Assembly (NCBI RefSeq): GCF_964204645.1
Contig: NC_134036.1
Span: 9,658,704 to 9,722,703 of the forward strand
Source: Tubulanus polymorphus
Lineage: Eukaryota > Nemertea > Palaeonemertea > Tubulaniformes > Tubulanidae
Direction: 5' to 3'
Length of the DNA stretch: 64,000 nucleotides
A model generated the notes under the pieces. That model was given only the letters and a program-made list of their open reading frames with translations. It had not been told where the DNA came from and did no database searches. Below, in pieces: positions 49,354-61,434 of the stretch; positions within the stretch are counted from its first letter, which is position 1, and each line of letters begins with the position of its first letter. The position numbers and the translations under genes were made by a program.

Positions 49354-51069
49354 TGTCGATTACCCTGTTGAAAATTGATTCCAGCTTTAAACTGGCCGAA
49401 TACCATAGGCCTATACTTAGCAGGGATGAAATGCATGTGGACGAAACGTAAACATTTCGGAAAAGTATGCTTTAACAAAATTATAGCTATAGACATGTTC
49501 TATGATTGTGGTGAGTTTTAAGGTCATCGCTTTCTATATGATTTCAAATGTTCACCAAGGTGTGTTGAATATCGGAATTTTCTGTTGGGCATTTCAAACC
49601 ATCGGCGTGGTGTCTCTGGACCTCTTAGATTAAATTGAAATCCTAGTGGAGGTTCTTTCACGAAAAAAAGATGTTGTATTAACGATTTAACTGATGTTCT
49701 ATTCATTGACGGCTGATATCATACTAGCAATAGCCCTGGTATGAAATGAGAACATAAAAAAAAATTGGAACATTAATGATACAAGTACCCAGACGAATGC
49801 AAAATGTTTTTACAAATGTTTTACAATAGTTATATGGCAGCTCTACATTGATCCGAAATTATACCTTGTTTCTCATCAAATCTCCCTTAGGCCATGTGAA
49901 GGGCAAAATATGGTCATTTTCTGGAGTTTTTTTAAAGAAAAAAGTTCATTGGTTCTCAAGGATTCTTTAGTTTTGTCTTCCTAGTACATGGAGGTCATTC
50001 ATTTATTACGTACGCATGAGGGAGGAGGGTATGGGTCAATGCAATTGCGCATGCAGGCGTGCCGCTACCGCCCCAATTACACACACTTTTTGACAGAATA
50101 AAATAGAACATAATAAAATGAAATAATTGAAATTAGCTTGGATAGAAGTTTTTGAAACACGAATTATTATTCATAATTTAGTTAGCCGACTTACTTTTGT
50201 CTTTGTACTGAATGATATGTTGGTCCCCTCTTTTGTTCATCTTTTGCGTGAAAAACAACATCATGCAGGCCATTCCATTTGCTTTTGTGAATTTTTCTCT
50301 CATGCACGATATAAGGGAATTGCTTCACTATTTTTGCTTTGCATGTGATTTTAAATATTACTACGTTAAGACAGTAGAGGACCTTTCTTCAGGCAGAAAT
50401 TTTGCTATATTTGTCGTAACCTGTCCCCTAATATGGCCTCGTCGCATTTGGCCCCGAGACACGGAAAGTTAAACGTGCAGCTATTTTTGTCATGTCCTGC
50501 TGTGTACATCCTCAACATTTATGTATCGAGTCGACCGCATGTTAACAATCAGCGGAAAGCCTATAAAAGTAAGGGAAATTGTCTCGTAATCACAATTCTT
50601 CAAAACTCATCATCAACATCCGTCAATCTCGAATAAGTGTGATCTGGTATATCATTAGGGCTGCGTTTCTTTTTTCGTATTGTTAGTTTGGGTTTGGGTC
50701 CAGGATCTCTTTCCGATATTCGTCGACAGAACGGTTGAGCTTGTACTGAAAATCATTTCTCCAAGAGATCGTAGTTTTGATCGAATCGCCGTCCTGTCAT
50801 GGTTAGTTTGTCTGCTTCTGTGATATAAACCTTTGCGTTCAAGGTTTTTCTAGCCCATCTCGACGGGAAAACGGACGCTCCGAGGAACACTTGCTTCTTG
50901 GCTACTGAATTCGCGTCAGCGTTGTTCAATATGTGTATTGTTCACGCCAGACGGCCAGCTGAAGTCTTTGCGTAGATCACATTATTCGGCAGTGAAACAC
51001 TGATCGATCTATTCGCCGACTCGCTGTTATTTGTGTTAGTGTAAATGCGATCGGTATCACCAACACGTC
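49354..51069. other. No gene recognised
   Basis: Short open frames on both strands (for example 49524-49706, 50127-50636) lack recognisable motifs. Confidence 0.35.
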
Positions 51070-51360
51070 TTACGTCCACCTCCACATAAAACCTCTTCTT
51101 CCTACAATTCCGACAGTCTCCGCAATTACACCGAATGAAAACGCTAATGACACGTGGTAGTTTTTCCTCATGATTCCAATGTTACCAGCATATTGGCAGA
51201 GCAACTCATTGTATACGCAGTGACATAGACTTATAACGACAAGCGCCAACATCTTCCTTGCTTGTTGTTTATCGGCATCGCCAGGAAATATATCATCGGA
51301 ACAGTTGACCTTCATACCTGTGCGGAATTGGCTCTGTCCTAAGTGCACGGTGTCGGCCAA
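51070..51360 (-). other. Unassigned open frame with hydrophobic segments
   Basis: 96 codons on the minus strand, with ARKMLALVVISLCHCVYNEL and VSLAFSFGVIAETVGIVG hydrophobic stretches. Unknown; could be chance. Confidence 0.2.
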
Positions 51361-51800
51361 TCATTCGCATCGCTAGTCTCTTGATAGCCTTCTTCGCACT
51401 GGCTCCAACACTTGTTGCGTACTTGAGGCGCAGACCTAACTCTCTGAGATCGCCGCCTATTTGCTGTCCTATTGCCTCTTGCTGAAGGGTTCATGAGGCG
51501 CCCTGTTGCTAGTACAGTTGGGGTGTCCTACTGGATGGGACCTCTTGTCCTTTATTACGCAGCCGTTACCGGTTGGACAGAGTTTTGTCTGTAGGGGGCT
51601 CCGATGATCACGTGTTTGTCGGATTGGTCCGCGCGGAAGATACGAATTGATTGAGATGCGCTTTGTCCCATATTTTGTAGTCCGGTGATAATTATGCTAT
51701 TCTATCGACAATCGACGTGTGATGATTTGGCCTGCTCCTGGTGGTGCTTGGCTTTCTGTAGTAACACCTGTCTGAATGGTGTATACTGAATGGGGAGCCC

Positions 51801-52106
51801 CTATGAGAAATAGGCTTCTGGCTTCATACCTTTGTTGGCACCTGACTGCTGCGGTTTAAACTGTGGCATTTCTGTAACCTCAACAAACATATTGCATTTA
51901 TATCCAATAAACACCTTGAATCGTGAAGACTCCCTAGCACATAATGTTAATGTTCCTTCGTGGTAGATGCCTTTGCCATATTTTAAAGTGGAGAAAGAGA
52001 CGAATGCTTCTTCCAGTTTCATTGGCAATCCATCGGCTGTGGCTTGGTTATATATACCTTTTCGTGAGCCGGTTTCCGGATTTTGAGGTTTATCTCGAAA
52101 TCGCAT
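51801..52106 (-). CDS. Unknown exon-like open frame with a degenerate paralogue
   Basis: 101 codons, minus strand. Contains KGIYNQATADGLPMKLEEAF and YGKGIYHEGTLTLCARESS, then FKVFIGYKCNMFVEVTEMP; beta-rich character. Its similarity to 48288-48425, retained at the peptide level across several codons, suggests it once coded for protein. No domain recognised. Confidence 0.35.
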   Translation of the reverse strand: MRFRDKPQNPETGSRKGIYNQATADGLPMKLEEAFVSFSTLKYGKGIYHEGTLTLCARESSRFKVFIGYKCNMFVEVTEMPQFKPQQSGANKGMKPEAYFS

Positions 52107-53250
52107 TTTCCTGAGTTTACTCGAACCTTTTTTTCCTTAAACAAGTCCAAAGAAAAACACAAATTCAATATGTGTAAAGTTTAACAAGTTATCACTAGGC
52201 ATCATGTATCAGTAGGCTTTCTAACTCAAATGTATGCATAGGTTAGCCATGGGAAAGTGAAGGTGGGTCCATTTTAAAAACATAGACTTACCTAATCATA
52301 ATGAGAGGTACTAACCATTTTGTCATTTGGGTCAATGGGAATTTGATTAATAACTCTGGACGTTTATAATTCATAGCAACCATTGTTTTTTCTAACCCGT
52401 GAAGTGGTTGTAATTGTCCAGGCAATAGTTTTATTACCCTAATACTATATTTATCAAGTCCACAATTAAATTTTCATTGAAAAGGATTCGAAGATCCGAC
52501 TTCAGAGCGGAGGCTAATTTTTTTTTTGATGTACGATGAAAATGGCTATAAGTTTCAAATATCCGCTATGAAAAGTTTCAATTTAATTATGTTTTTAAAT
52601 ATATTTTATTCATAAAATGTGCATTGTACATTAGCGTGCGCAAAGTTTAGGTGAATAATGTATATATTTGTATGCATTGTACTTTCAAAGTTTTACTGTC
52701 CTGTTCAAGTAAATTGAAATGGAGGAAGTTATTTCGATCTATTTACAGATCTTATCACGCCTTATCTAAACTAGGATGGAATTAGTATCGGCACTAGTGT
52801 CAATGTCGCTAGCCTCTACTATGGTACAATATATTAATTAATCAAATCAGCTGCTACAGCTTTATGCTGCTACTTTATTTCCAATCTTGAAACCTTAGCA
52901 TCCACAAAATACACCGACAATTTTTTGAGTTGATCAGAAAAACCAAGATTTTGGGGTACATTTAACCCCCGGTAAACCATCATATACACAGCAACCACCT
53001 CCTACCGCCAGGTTTTCACAATGTACATCTCTATACAAATACGTAGTAAAACACCAACAATACACCGCCATACACTCTATATATACCGTTTAAAACGTTC
53101 TACACCCATGTGGGCGGTATATAGAGAGTTCACTGTTCGTTGTTTCAAACACTTCTTGCTCGTTGCATTTGAGTTCCCTGTTTATTATTCATGAAAAAAG
53201 TTGCTGACAAGAACTATTATGGCTACCATATCTTTGTATAGAGGTATTTT
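52107..53250. other. No gene recognised
   Basis: AT-rich DNA. Around 53060-53125 an imperfect inverted repeat (CTCTATATATACCG / CGGTATATAGAG) occurs. Nothing coding supported. Confidence 0.35.
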
Positions 53251-53252
53251 AC

Positions 53253-53399
53253 CTGCACTTTCTTTGTCCTCAGCGATCTCCTCCAAATGTGTCCCCTTCA
53301 CAACAACTAGTTGTCCATTTTGCCACTCGCCTGTGTTGTCTGGTAATATATAGTATTGTCTGTGCACCTTGATATCATAACCCATGGTCTTGCATAGAC
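53253..53399 (-). CDS. Possible C-type-lectin-like exon
   Basis: Minus strand, from an acceptor-like TTGAATAG at 53400 to a donor-like GCAG|GTAAAA at 53252. The peptide includes YYILPDNTGEWQNGQLVVVK followed by GTHLEEIAED; 'G.LVVV......EEIA' is the common second-strand/helix pattern of C-type lectin domains. Cysteines expected nearby are absent from this exon. No downstream exon could be joined. Confidence 0.3.
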
Positions 53400-54128
53400 C
53401 TATTCAATATCTGTGACATTGAACTGTAATGTCACTTTGAAAATCTGTACCACTTGTTATTACCACTGAATTCTCGACAAGTTGTTGTGCCACAAAGTTC
53501 TGCTAGTAGTTGGTGTGTGACTACTTTTTCCACCAATGGTGTTGACGGGCTTGTTCATTTGGGTTGTCCTCAGCTTTCTCCTTTCTGAGGGTAATATAAG
53601 TTATAACAAGTTTTCTTATAGAACCACACTACTTATTTTCTTCGTCTGCTTTATCGCCCAACCCTCTTTTTGTACTCTCTAACTTCAAAAACCTTAGACT
53701 TATATACTAATTTGTACGTTCCTCACATTCCTAAACCATTTCCTCACCCGCTTCTACCCTTAACCTATTTGGTATTTTTAATACCCGCTACTTCCATTAT
53801 ACTCCGTCCTGATCCACGTTAACAATCCCATAAAAACTCCTTTTATTTTAGATATAGCTACTAAATGATCTTCCGTCTTTCTCACAAACTTCCAATTAAT
53901 CAGAGCCATTTACCTTCAGTAGTGATTTAATAACATTCGTCACCTAAATTGGTTGTATGACATTCAAACAAACTGGGTCTGTAAATCACTTCTTTTGGGT
54001 CTGCTGAATATCAAATAAGTCTGGATCGGCATACATTTTCCTTAACCATTTAACAAGTGGCGTCAAATTAGGTGTATGAAAAATGAGGCATGAGGCACTA
54101 GTAGGTAGTTATGAGATCTTGAAGACCA

Positions 54129-54157
54129 CGATACCCCATTGTCTGAATGGGGTATCG
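54129..54157. repeat. Perfect hairpin, 12-bp arms
   Basis: CGATACCCCATT, loop GTCTG, AATGGGGTATCG. Confidence 0.9.
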
Positions 54158-54301
54158 ATTGTTCCCGGATTCTAAACCGGTGAAATATGAAACATCAAAA
54201 CAGTGTTGTCATATCGCGGAAAGACGGAATCGCTGAAGTTTCCAAAAACGCGGAATTTCTTCGTTTTTACTTTAAATAGTAAACGGGTTTTCCCACGGGG
54301 A

Positions 54302-54372
54302 TACCCACTGTCGGACAGGGCACCGGACCGATCGATGCAACGACTTAGGTTCGAATCCCATTATTTGCAGGC
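54302..54372 (+). repeat. tRNA-like / SINE head fragment
   Basis: GGTTCGAATCC at 54348-54358 is a perfect RNA polymerase III B box, preceded by GGGCACCGGACCG, as in the anticodon region of tRNA-derived SINEs. No acceptor stem or convincing A box folds here, so it is not called a tRNA gene. Confidence 0.3.
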
Positions 54373-56782
54373 AATTTTATATGGAATTATTATATTACGA
54401 TACCGTTGACTGGCTGCCACCTGTAGGAGAAGTCAGAATCAAGTGAGGTGAAAGAGACCAGGCACCTAATGTCTATTTCTATTAGGCAAACTTCGGTTAT
54501 CGAAGTTCATCGACTTTTTGAGAACTTCAGACACGAATATTATCAGATAAATATTGAGCACGTTCGCCGTGTCGGACCGTAGTTGTAGATGGTTGCAAAC
54601 ATGAAATCCTACGACCAAACAAGTACCGGTTCAAATTCTTTTGAAATTATTATAATTTTACGGCCGTCCAGTACCGGTACCAATAAGATTCTTTTGGTCC
54701 AAATAATCAGCATAGGAACATATATGTTATAGCAGTCACAAAGTAAACATGAAAAAAACGAAACCATTTTATAATCTTTCATATCGTTTAATTCTAAAAG
54801 ATAAACCACATTATTTCGCTTATAACAACAATGTAGACATACAATACGCATGAACAATCCTAAGCCAGAATGAAATATACATAATGTCTATTTATTTTCG
54901 TCTGACATCGATCCAGTTCCACAGTTGTGAGTTAACTCTGAGTTACTTAGAATCAATTCATTTCCAATGTTTTAAATCCAGAGACCAGAGTCAAATCTTA
55001 ACTCGGAAGTGAGTCCTGGAGAATCGCCCATGGTGTCATCACAAATCCTACGTTTACGTACCATCGATTTGTATTCCTTCAGTTAATGCAGCGATACTCT
55101 GTATCACTGAATTCGCAAAGCACGTATTGCCTAGGTTAAATAGGTAAGCGATTTTTCCTACCGGCCACAGTTAGGTTTTGCACTGCGCATGTTCTGAATA
55201 TACCGAAAGTAAACAAACCGTGACGTGCGCGGAAGTAAAGCACATGGCTAGTCAAAAGTCAATTACAGTGTCAATAGGTATACGTTATTCTGCGATGATA
55301 AAATCGAAATTTTAAAGTTAAAATCTAAAAAGATTTCCGATCCGTTTCCTTCTATGACAGGTTGTAAATAATGAGACAAAAATTTTGATTTCCAATCAAA
55401 ATTTAGAATTATCTTTCGGTTTAAAGTATGAGGTAGATAACCACATGGTACCATCGATAGCAATATTTGCATTCCTCCTAGAAAAGAAATAACAGAACTG
55501 TATATTGATATTGATTAATGTTCATTTATATATGGGTGCTTCTGTCTTAACAATCAAAGCACAAAACATGACTTTGACCCTCCCTGCAATTACTAGCCAT
55601 AATTCCCTTGGTACATTGTATATTCTTTTGGTCTTTTTAATTTATCTCACCTAAATCTATTCAATTTATACTTACCCAATCAGAAGACTTGCCATTTTCA
55701 TTTCCACAGACATTGCATATGTTACTTATATCATCTAGGATAAAAGGAGAAAGATAGCCAATCAGTTTGTGTAAGCCTATACAGCATTAGTTTTTTTCTT
55801 AGCAATTTGTGAGTTTTAACAATGAAGATTATTCTTATTAAGGTCAGCTTAGCCAGCTAATCTTCAAGTTGCCCATTGTTCATATGAGATTGAATCTCTA
55901 TCATTTAGCGTTGTTTTGTCTACGTAGCTTCCGGCAGCGTTGTTCAACTAATTGCAAAATTTGCTATCCAATTTCTATGGACATATAAATGGATGGGGGT
56001 ATGAAATAAGTAATTTCCACTGGTGGTAAAAGCATGGGACGATTTACGCTGTGACTCCACTGGAATTCTACGTTTAAGTCATGTAAATATGTAAGTGATA
56101 TTTTGGACTATGGCGCAGTGCTTTTTTGTTTCGCAAATCGTCAAAGTTACGTCACACTAGAGCCACGGCTATGTCGATGAACTGCCTTGATGCCCCAGCA
56201 TAAGCAATGGATGTTTTCGATGAGAAATAGCCTCAACATATTCTGTTTGACTACATCCTTCCACGCCTATCATTAACTGTCCAGACACTCGATCTATGTA
56301 TGAGGCCGATAAATTTCTGAACTATACCATCCAACCTTGCTCAAACATCTTCCAAGGAAACTAAACGCAACTTGCATTTTTGGAGGTTGAACCAAATTTT
56401 GCCGCGCAACACCCGTCCTGAAAGTTTTCCTTAGTAGCGGTTGACAAATATTAGATAAAAATTATAACAGTGACTGTACCGACCTGCTAACCATTATGGT
56501 TTTTTCCGGTGAATGGTTACGTATATTAAAGTAAAATTGCGGTGTTACGTTTTTCCAGAAATGCTACCTATTTGATTTAAATTCTAAATCCGAGAAATCT
56601 TTTTCCATAAGGTAATAAATATCATTTTTACACAAATAGAGATCGTCGTATTGTTCATTTACTTGCTTTTGCCGTAAATCACGCCATAATAAATTGTTAA
56701 CGATCTTTGGTGGAACACTGACTACTTTGTGACCCGCTTTTGTAAAGTACCACTAGCTACAGCTATCTATGTATAACCTATA

Positions 56783-56935
56783 ATGGCGTCTGGTATGGAT
56801 AATTCTGTCATGTCTGGTGCCGAGTTCTCTTCAGATCCATCATCTCAATCTGAGCTTAGTGACGCACATGATTCTGAACTTGGGACGGAAGGTCCCATCC
56901 GAAAAAAAAAACATTTGATTTTGATAGATGAATAA
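56783..56935 (+). CDS. Short serine-rich open frame, possible first exon
   Basis: 50 codons from ATGGCG to TAA: SVMSGAEFSSDPSSQSELSD, acidic-serine-rich with a basic IRKKKH before the end. Composition resembles the start of a nuclear or transposon-encoded protein, but nothing follows. Confidence 0.25.
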   Translation: MASGMDNSVMSGAEFSSDPSSQSELSDAHDSELGTEGPIRKKKHLILIDE

Positions 56936-57055
56936 GATTTTGGTGTATAGTATAGTAGGAAACTACTTATTTTTCATGAAAATTTCCAGTTGAAAGGTTG
57001 GTTCCTTAGAAATTTCTGAAAATACTTAAAACATAAGTAGCGCAGTTTTCGTAAC

Positions 57056-57160
57056 TCTGCTGTGCCCGGGCGTTCGCTAGACGGGTCTGCCTAGGCCAAC
57101 CGCACTCGGGTAGTTAAATCGGCGAAGAGACACCTGTCTTCCCAGGAAAATTAATAGTTT
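57056..57160. repeat. ~100-bp dispersed repeat, copy 1
   Basis: TCTGCTGTGCCCGGGCGTTC...ACCGCACTCGGGTAGTTAAA...CTTCCCAGGAAAATTAATA; about 80-85% like 60688-60790. Probably part of a retroelement LTR or tail. Confidence 0.75.
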
Positions 57161-58679
57161 CAAAATATATAAAGTTTGTTCGTCTTATGTGAAAAATATC
57201 GTTAAAAACACTTTCGCAGTATGCTCTCCTCCAACAGTCGCCTCCCTACTCCACGTAGCCTTAATCTGTGTGGCCAATGCATACCCCCAACCCGCTCTCC
57301 TCTATGGGCTTCCCTCTAACGAACATCTCGGTGTTGATTACTCGGCGGATATTGCTAGCCCCATTCCAATTTCCCTCTGCCACCATAGTGCTGTCCCCAG
57401 TCATCTCAGGAGCTAATTGTGACTCATGCCAGATCAGTCAAACTAGCCATATGCGTAAGTGTTGTTGGTAGCGGAGGTCAGATCCTGATATCTAATTAGA
57501 TGTTCATGCAGCAGAAAAACAACGGAAATCCTCGTTCTATCAGTGCCAGCAAATCGAATAAACGCAAGTCTTGAAGTTTGATTTGAATGTTAAATGGTCT
57601 CCTGCATTCTATCTGTATTTCACTATCAGAAATCTCGTCACTTCAAGTCCCAGAATATTTACAAGTATATTCATACGACCCGAGCCGGATCATCTTCTGA
57701 CATGTCGTGCCAAAGAGACGACCAAACGCCGAGTAGGTGAGATTGTGTCTTTACTAAGGTCGACATTAATAGACGAGCATTGACCATAAAGAAGCGAGAG
57801 CTAGGATGGACGCGCGACTAAGAAATCTACGACAGAGTGTCAAGTAGTTAACTACGAGCGTTGCGATTAATCAACAGTTAAGAAATATACGACGGAGCAT
57901 CAAATAGTTAATGATGAGTGTTGTCGTTACTCAACAAACGACGTGTATTGTCGATATTTTACGACGGCGCGCCAAATTGAAAATGTCGACGTAAACGTTC
58001 GGATACGAGACTGGTGACGTTTAGCAGGCGCAGCAACGGCTGCGTATTTGAAAGATAGTTACAACTATTAAATATAGATGATTGCAATGGTCGGAAGAGA
58101 TAAGAATATCTCGGCGTAGTTCTACGAAGATAGCACGGAAGATAAACTATTAAAACGACGAGAGCGTTAGGATGACACCGCCAAAGGAGATTCGACAGAC
58201 GACAAGGTCACCTAGGATGAACTTGTGAATAATTGGTAGTATTAACATGATTTATTGCAGCGTTAAGGACGAGATTAACGAGACGAGGACGAGACGTATT
58301 CAGTTTGGTTTGATCCGTTTCAATGAGCTCTGCCAGTTTCGACCTTTGATCTGAAAAGACACTTACCTAATTACTCACAGCTTTCATAACCCGCGATCGG
58401 GTTTCCACGGACTTTTTGCTATACCACCATTCGCTTACGAAGATCCTCTTGAACTGTTCGGCTGATTTTACTCGGGCCTCATCCCTGCAACAGATTGAAT
58501 CAACGATCTTTCCTGCAACGCAATGGTTAAGCAAATGGCCAACCCTATTCCCAAGACATTCACATTCCCATGACAAGACGCCGCATTGTTCGATCAATTC
58601 TGTGATACCCGGTAGATATCATTTTTTTCTAAAGTCTTTGCCTCCTAGGCCTTGTTATTCCAGGGTTGCCAGGCGTTTA
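57161..58679. other. No gene; imperfect 60-bp tandem repeat
   Basis: Overlapping short frames at 57189-57471 and 58367-58697 show no family motif. Contains the 60-bp duplication at 57816-57937. Confidence 0.35.
57816..57937. repeat. ~61-bp imperfect tandem duplication
   Basis: TAAGAAATCTACGACAGAGT...GTAGTTAACTACGAGCGTTG followed by TAAGAAATATACGACGGAGC...ATAGTTAATGATGAGTGTTG. Confidence 0.75.
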
Positions 58680-59083
58680 AATATGAGTGTCCGCTAGACA
58701 CTGTCGTTTAACACTGTCATTAACACTGTCATTTTTCATCCCGTCGAATAGTTCGACGATATCCTATCTTAAAACATCTTTTTTGTTTTCCGCCACATCG
58801 ATGATGAAGAAAAAACGCTTTGCAATACTGGCACGGTATGTGGTCGAATGGATCGGTGTTGTCACCCGGCGGCTAACGATAAGGGTTCCTTCTCTAGTTT
58901 TAAAGACATTGATGTTGTGTTGGAAATTCCCTTCATTTCGTTGTAGTTTCCATTCCAATCTTCGAATTTTGATCCAATCGGTAATTCCATAGTACGCTTT
59001 ACTTTCTCCTCATCCAAATGATTATTTTCCAGATGTCGAGAAATCTTAGTAGATGAATCGGGAGGGTATAAACAAAAATTCAC
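58680..59083 (-). pseudogene. Zinc-finger transposon-associated protein fragment
   Basis: Minus strand. In one frame KISRHLENNHLDEEKVKRTM, in the next NEGNFQHNINVFKTREGTLI then VSRRVTTPI, and in a third CQYCKAFFLHH. Together these follow the block order (R-H-x-x-x-x-H...; GN-x-x-HN-x-x-V; L-I-x-x-x-R; PC-x-x-C-x-x-x-F) of a zinc-finger protein widespread in aquatic animal genomes. I recall it next to tyrosine-recombinase-like elements, but no recombinase is seen here. Frameshifts make it a pseudogene. Confidence 0.45.
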
Positions 59084-59722
59084 TCTATCATATCGCTTGT
59101 TTTATTCGCTTTTGGCAGGTTCTAATACTTGGAGTTTCGCTATGAAAATACAATGAATGTAGAATTCAAAAATATTCGCAGTATCAAAGAGAAATAAGGT
59201 TACAATAAGGATGCGGTCTGTAAAAGGCGAAGTGCGATCGGGTCATCGCTGTGTATAAAGAAACTCCGAAATCACCGGTACTTTCGCTATTCGTTTTCAT
59301 GGGGGTTCAAAAAGTCCTGGTTATAGAATATACCATTTGAAGGTTTGGCGCATCGAAAGCTTAGTTTCCCAAAGATTATTTTTCTTTTTAATTGGTCGTG
59401 TTTTGCTCGATGAGACGCCTGTAGGACTAACGGCGTAGATACAATTCTCACAATTCTATGTATGCACTAATTCATGCATCCATGATCTTAACACCTGTAT
59501 TTTCTCTACGTCTTGGCTATTAGCAAGCATAATAAAAACTGTGAAACAATTCGGTCAACAGTAAGGATTGAAAATGAGGTTGGCAATGGGATGTTGAATT
59601 CACATGTTTATTTGCAAGGTTCCGCAAGTACAGCGGTGGTGGTGTCCGCGGGAACTGCGTGTCCGGTACGGGCGTTGAGGTTCGAGCAAGTAATGATAAA
59701 TTCAAAGGTTCTTCGATACCTT
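59084..59722. other. No gene recognised
   Basis: Host-like DNA; the open frames at 59513-59761 (plus) and 59520-59705 (minus) have no motif. Confidence 0.35.
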
Positions 59723-60270
59723 CTAAGACGATTTCTGGAGAAATGTCGAAGCTGCAGCTGATTCCGGCAAAGGAATGTCTAAACAGTCGTAAAATGTCGG
59801 AATTACGATAGGCAGAGGAGGCGAATACGGCGGCGAAGGCGGCGGCGGAAGAAATGGAAAATCCTCCAGGGATTGCGACGCTAACGATTCCATGGTCTCG
59901 TCCAGACCGACGTCACTGACGAAACTCGCGGTAGGGAGGCTCGGAAAAACCGTCCGAGGCACTCCCTCCGACACGCATGTACGAATCAATCCAATGTAGG
60001 TATTATTATTCTTCTTTACACGATCGCGATGTGACTTCGAAATATGGGTGATCACCCGCGCCACTTTCGAGTTACTGAAACCACACATCAGGCACGAGAA
60101 CATCGTGCCGGCCGGATAGGTCTTGCGGCCAAACAGTTTCCACGTACACGACACCTGATGACGCGACTTCCTTTAAGTGCTGCTCAGGCACAGACCACGG
60201 TCGTGGCATGTCCATTTGTTCCCGGGGTCCATATTTACTGAAAATGCATAGAAAAATAGAAAACAAAGTT
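59723..60270 (-). CDS. Zinc-finger ORF following gypsy-like integrase tail (module B)
   Basis: Minus strand. An acceptor-like TTCTATGCATTTTCAG lies at about 60239, and the main open frame (60154-59723) encodes MFSCLMCGFSNSKVARVITH followed by SKSH, a C2H2-type finger, then RVKKNNNTYIG and a proline-rich tail (PPPPSPPYSPPLP). It lies downstream of the integrase tail at 60374-60625, the same order as module A. Unknown role; may be an extra ORF (env or accessory position) of a Ty3/gypsy element or a separate exon set. Confidence 0.4.
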
Positions 60271-60373
60271 CATATATACCAATCAACTTCACCCACCATT
60301 GAACCCACAGGTCAGTGAGAATTCAAGATGGCATCTTAGCCAGAAAAAGGGTGAAGGATAGTTTTAAACCTCC

Positions 60374-60625
60374 TCAATGACGTCCCGAACGTGTTACTAC
60401 AGGACCCGACGAATCATACACCGACTGGGTTAGGTCGGAATTTCTAGAATTACTCTCAGTCATATTCTCGTCTATGATTTCGGGAGGACAAACGTAAACA
60501 GCATGATACGGCTTGAGACGATCGAAATGAGCTGTCACACACTTTCCCTGAACGGATAGTTTATAAACAACATCACTAACTATTTCAATGATGGAGAATG
60601 GACCTGTAGCGGTTATGGTGTAAAT
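60374..60625 (-). pseudogene. Ty3/gypsy-like integrase C-terminal tail (module B)
   Basis: Minus-strand translation TGPFSIIEIVSDVVYKLSVQ...VTAHFDRLKPYHAV...VVTRSGRH-stop. GPF.I......VY.+......V.HFDRLKPY is the usual end of gypsy integrases, and T-R-S-G-R marks the polyprotein terminus. The catalytic part is absent, cut off at about 60625. Confidence 0.7.
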
Positions 60626-61008
60626 ATATGAAATAGTAATTCTTGTAGTGACTGCTGTTGTCCATAGGTAGCGTAGTCGTAAACATTCTGCTGTGCAGGG
60701 CGCTCGCTACACGGGTCCGCCTGGGTCGACCGCACTCGGGTAGTGAATACGGCAAGGAGACTTTTGTCTTCCCCAGGAAAGTAAATAATCGCGATCAGTG
60801 GCGGCACGATTGGAGGCGTCGCGATCGGTGGCAGCGCAATGTGAGGCGTCGCGATCTGAGACGTCGCGATTGGTGCAGGATTACTTGGCTTCAGCCGAGC
60901 CATTGCCTTCCTGGCCTCGGTGTCGCGACGAAATTTCCAAACCTCCGTCGGTCTGTCGCGCAAGAATACTCGCGTCCAGCAGACGGGCCTCCACTGCGAT
61001 GCGGTCAC
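60613..61008 (-). other. Open frame with IATPPI repeats
   Basis: 131 codons, minus strand, with a run of PIATSQIATPHIALPPIATP, produced by a repeated GTCGCGAT motif in the DNA (60785-60880). It overlaps the dispersed repeat at 60688-60790. I do not consider it a confident gene. Confidence 0.25.
60688..60790. repeat. ~100-bp dispersed repeat, copy 2
   Basis: TCTGCTGTGCAGGGCGCTCG...ACCGCACTCGGGTAGTGAAT...CTTCCCCAGGAAAGTAAATA; partner of 57056-57160. Confidence 0.75.
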
Positions 61009-61026
61009 TTGCGACCATGCTTGCTT

Positions 61027-61431
61027 TCACGCGTGCCCGATGGGTCCGGTCGGCCTCACGACGCATCCGACGTCGTCAGTGCTCCCAGGAGATTCTGAAA
61101 TCGTGAGAACAGGATCTCTGTCCCACTCCTCGGTGCGTTCGATCTTGCGCGGCGGTGAATTTTCGTCACTCTCAGAAATGCCCTCGTACCCTGGGTCGCG
61201 ATTCGCTATTTTCACATAATACTTCCCGCGACGCGCAGAAAGTTTAGTGTGTGATACTCGGCCGCAGTCACGGCATTTGTAGCAGCGGCCTGTGACAGGC
61301 CGCCCCTTGCACCCATTGGAATGTGGTTCGATAGTTTCCGATCGAAAATGCTTGGAGCAGAAACGACATTTCTTCTTGATGCTCGACCTGTAATAATAAA
61401 GTGGCAAATTGATGTATAGATTGTTGGACAA
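61027..61431 (-). CDS. Zinc-finger ORF following gypsy-like integrase tail (module A)
   Basis: Minus strand, 134 codons open. An acceptor-like TTTATTATTACAG at about 61390 would start the exon at SSIKKKCRFCSKHFRSETIE, followed by H-x3-C and CYKCRDCGRVSHTKL: paired C-x2-C units, one C2H2/C2HC-like and one zinc-ribbon-like. An acidic tail follows (GISESDENSPPRKIERTEEW). Begins 4 nt beyond the stop of the integrase tail, so it is likely part of the same element, in the position where gypsy elements may carry a third ORF. Confidence 0.45.
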   Translation of the reverse strand: MSNNLYINLPLYYYRSSIKKKCRFCSKHFRSETIEPHSNGCKGRPVTGRCYKCRDCGRVSHTKLSARRGKYYVKIANRDPGYEGISESDENSPPRKIERTEEWDRDPVLTISESPGSTDDVGCVVRPTGPIGHA

Positions 61432-61434
61432 CGA

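Larger units (their letters stand above)
53401..56782. other. Mostly empty stretch
   Basis: 3.4 kb without recognised genes, apart from a 12-bp-arm hairpin near 54.14 kb and a tRNA-like B box near 54.35 kb. Short open frames (54203-54409, 54609-54857, 55263-55472) have no motif. Confidence 0.35.

Noticed and set aside
54302-54372. Functional tRNA gene
   Set aside because: Only a B box is convincing; no cloverleaf acceptor stem or A box could be folded.
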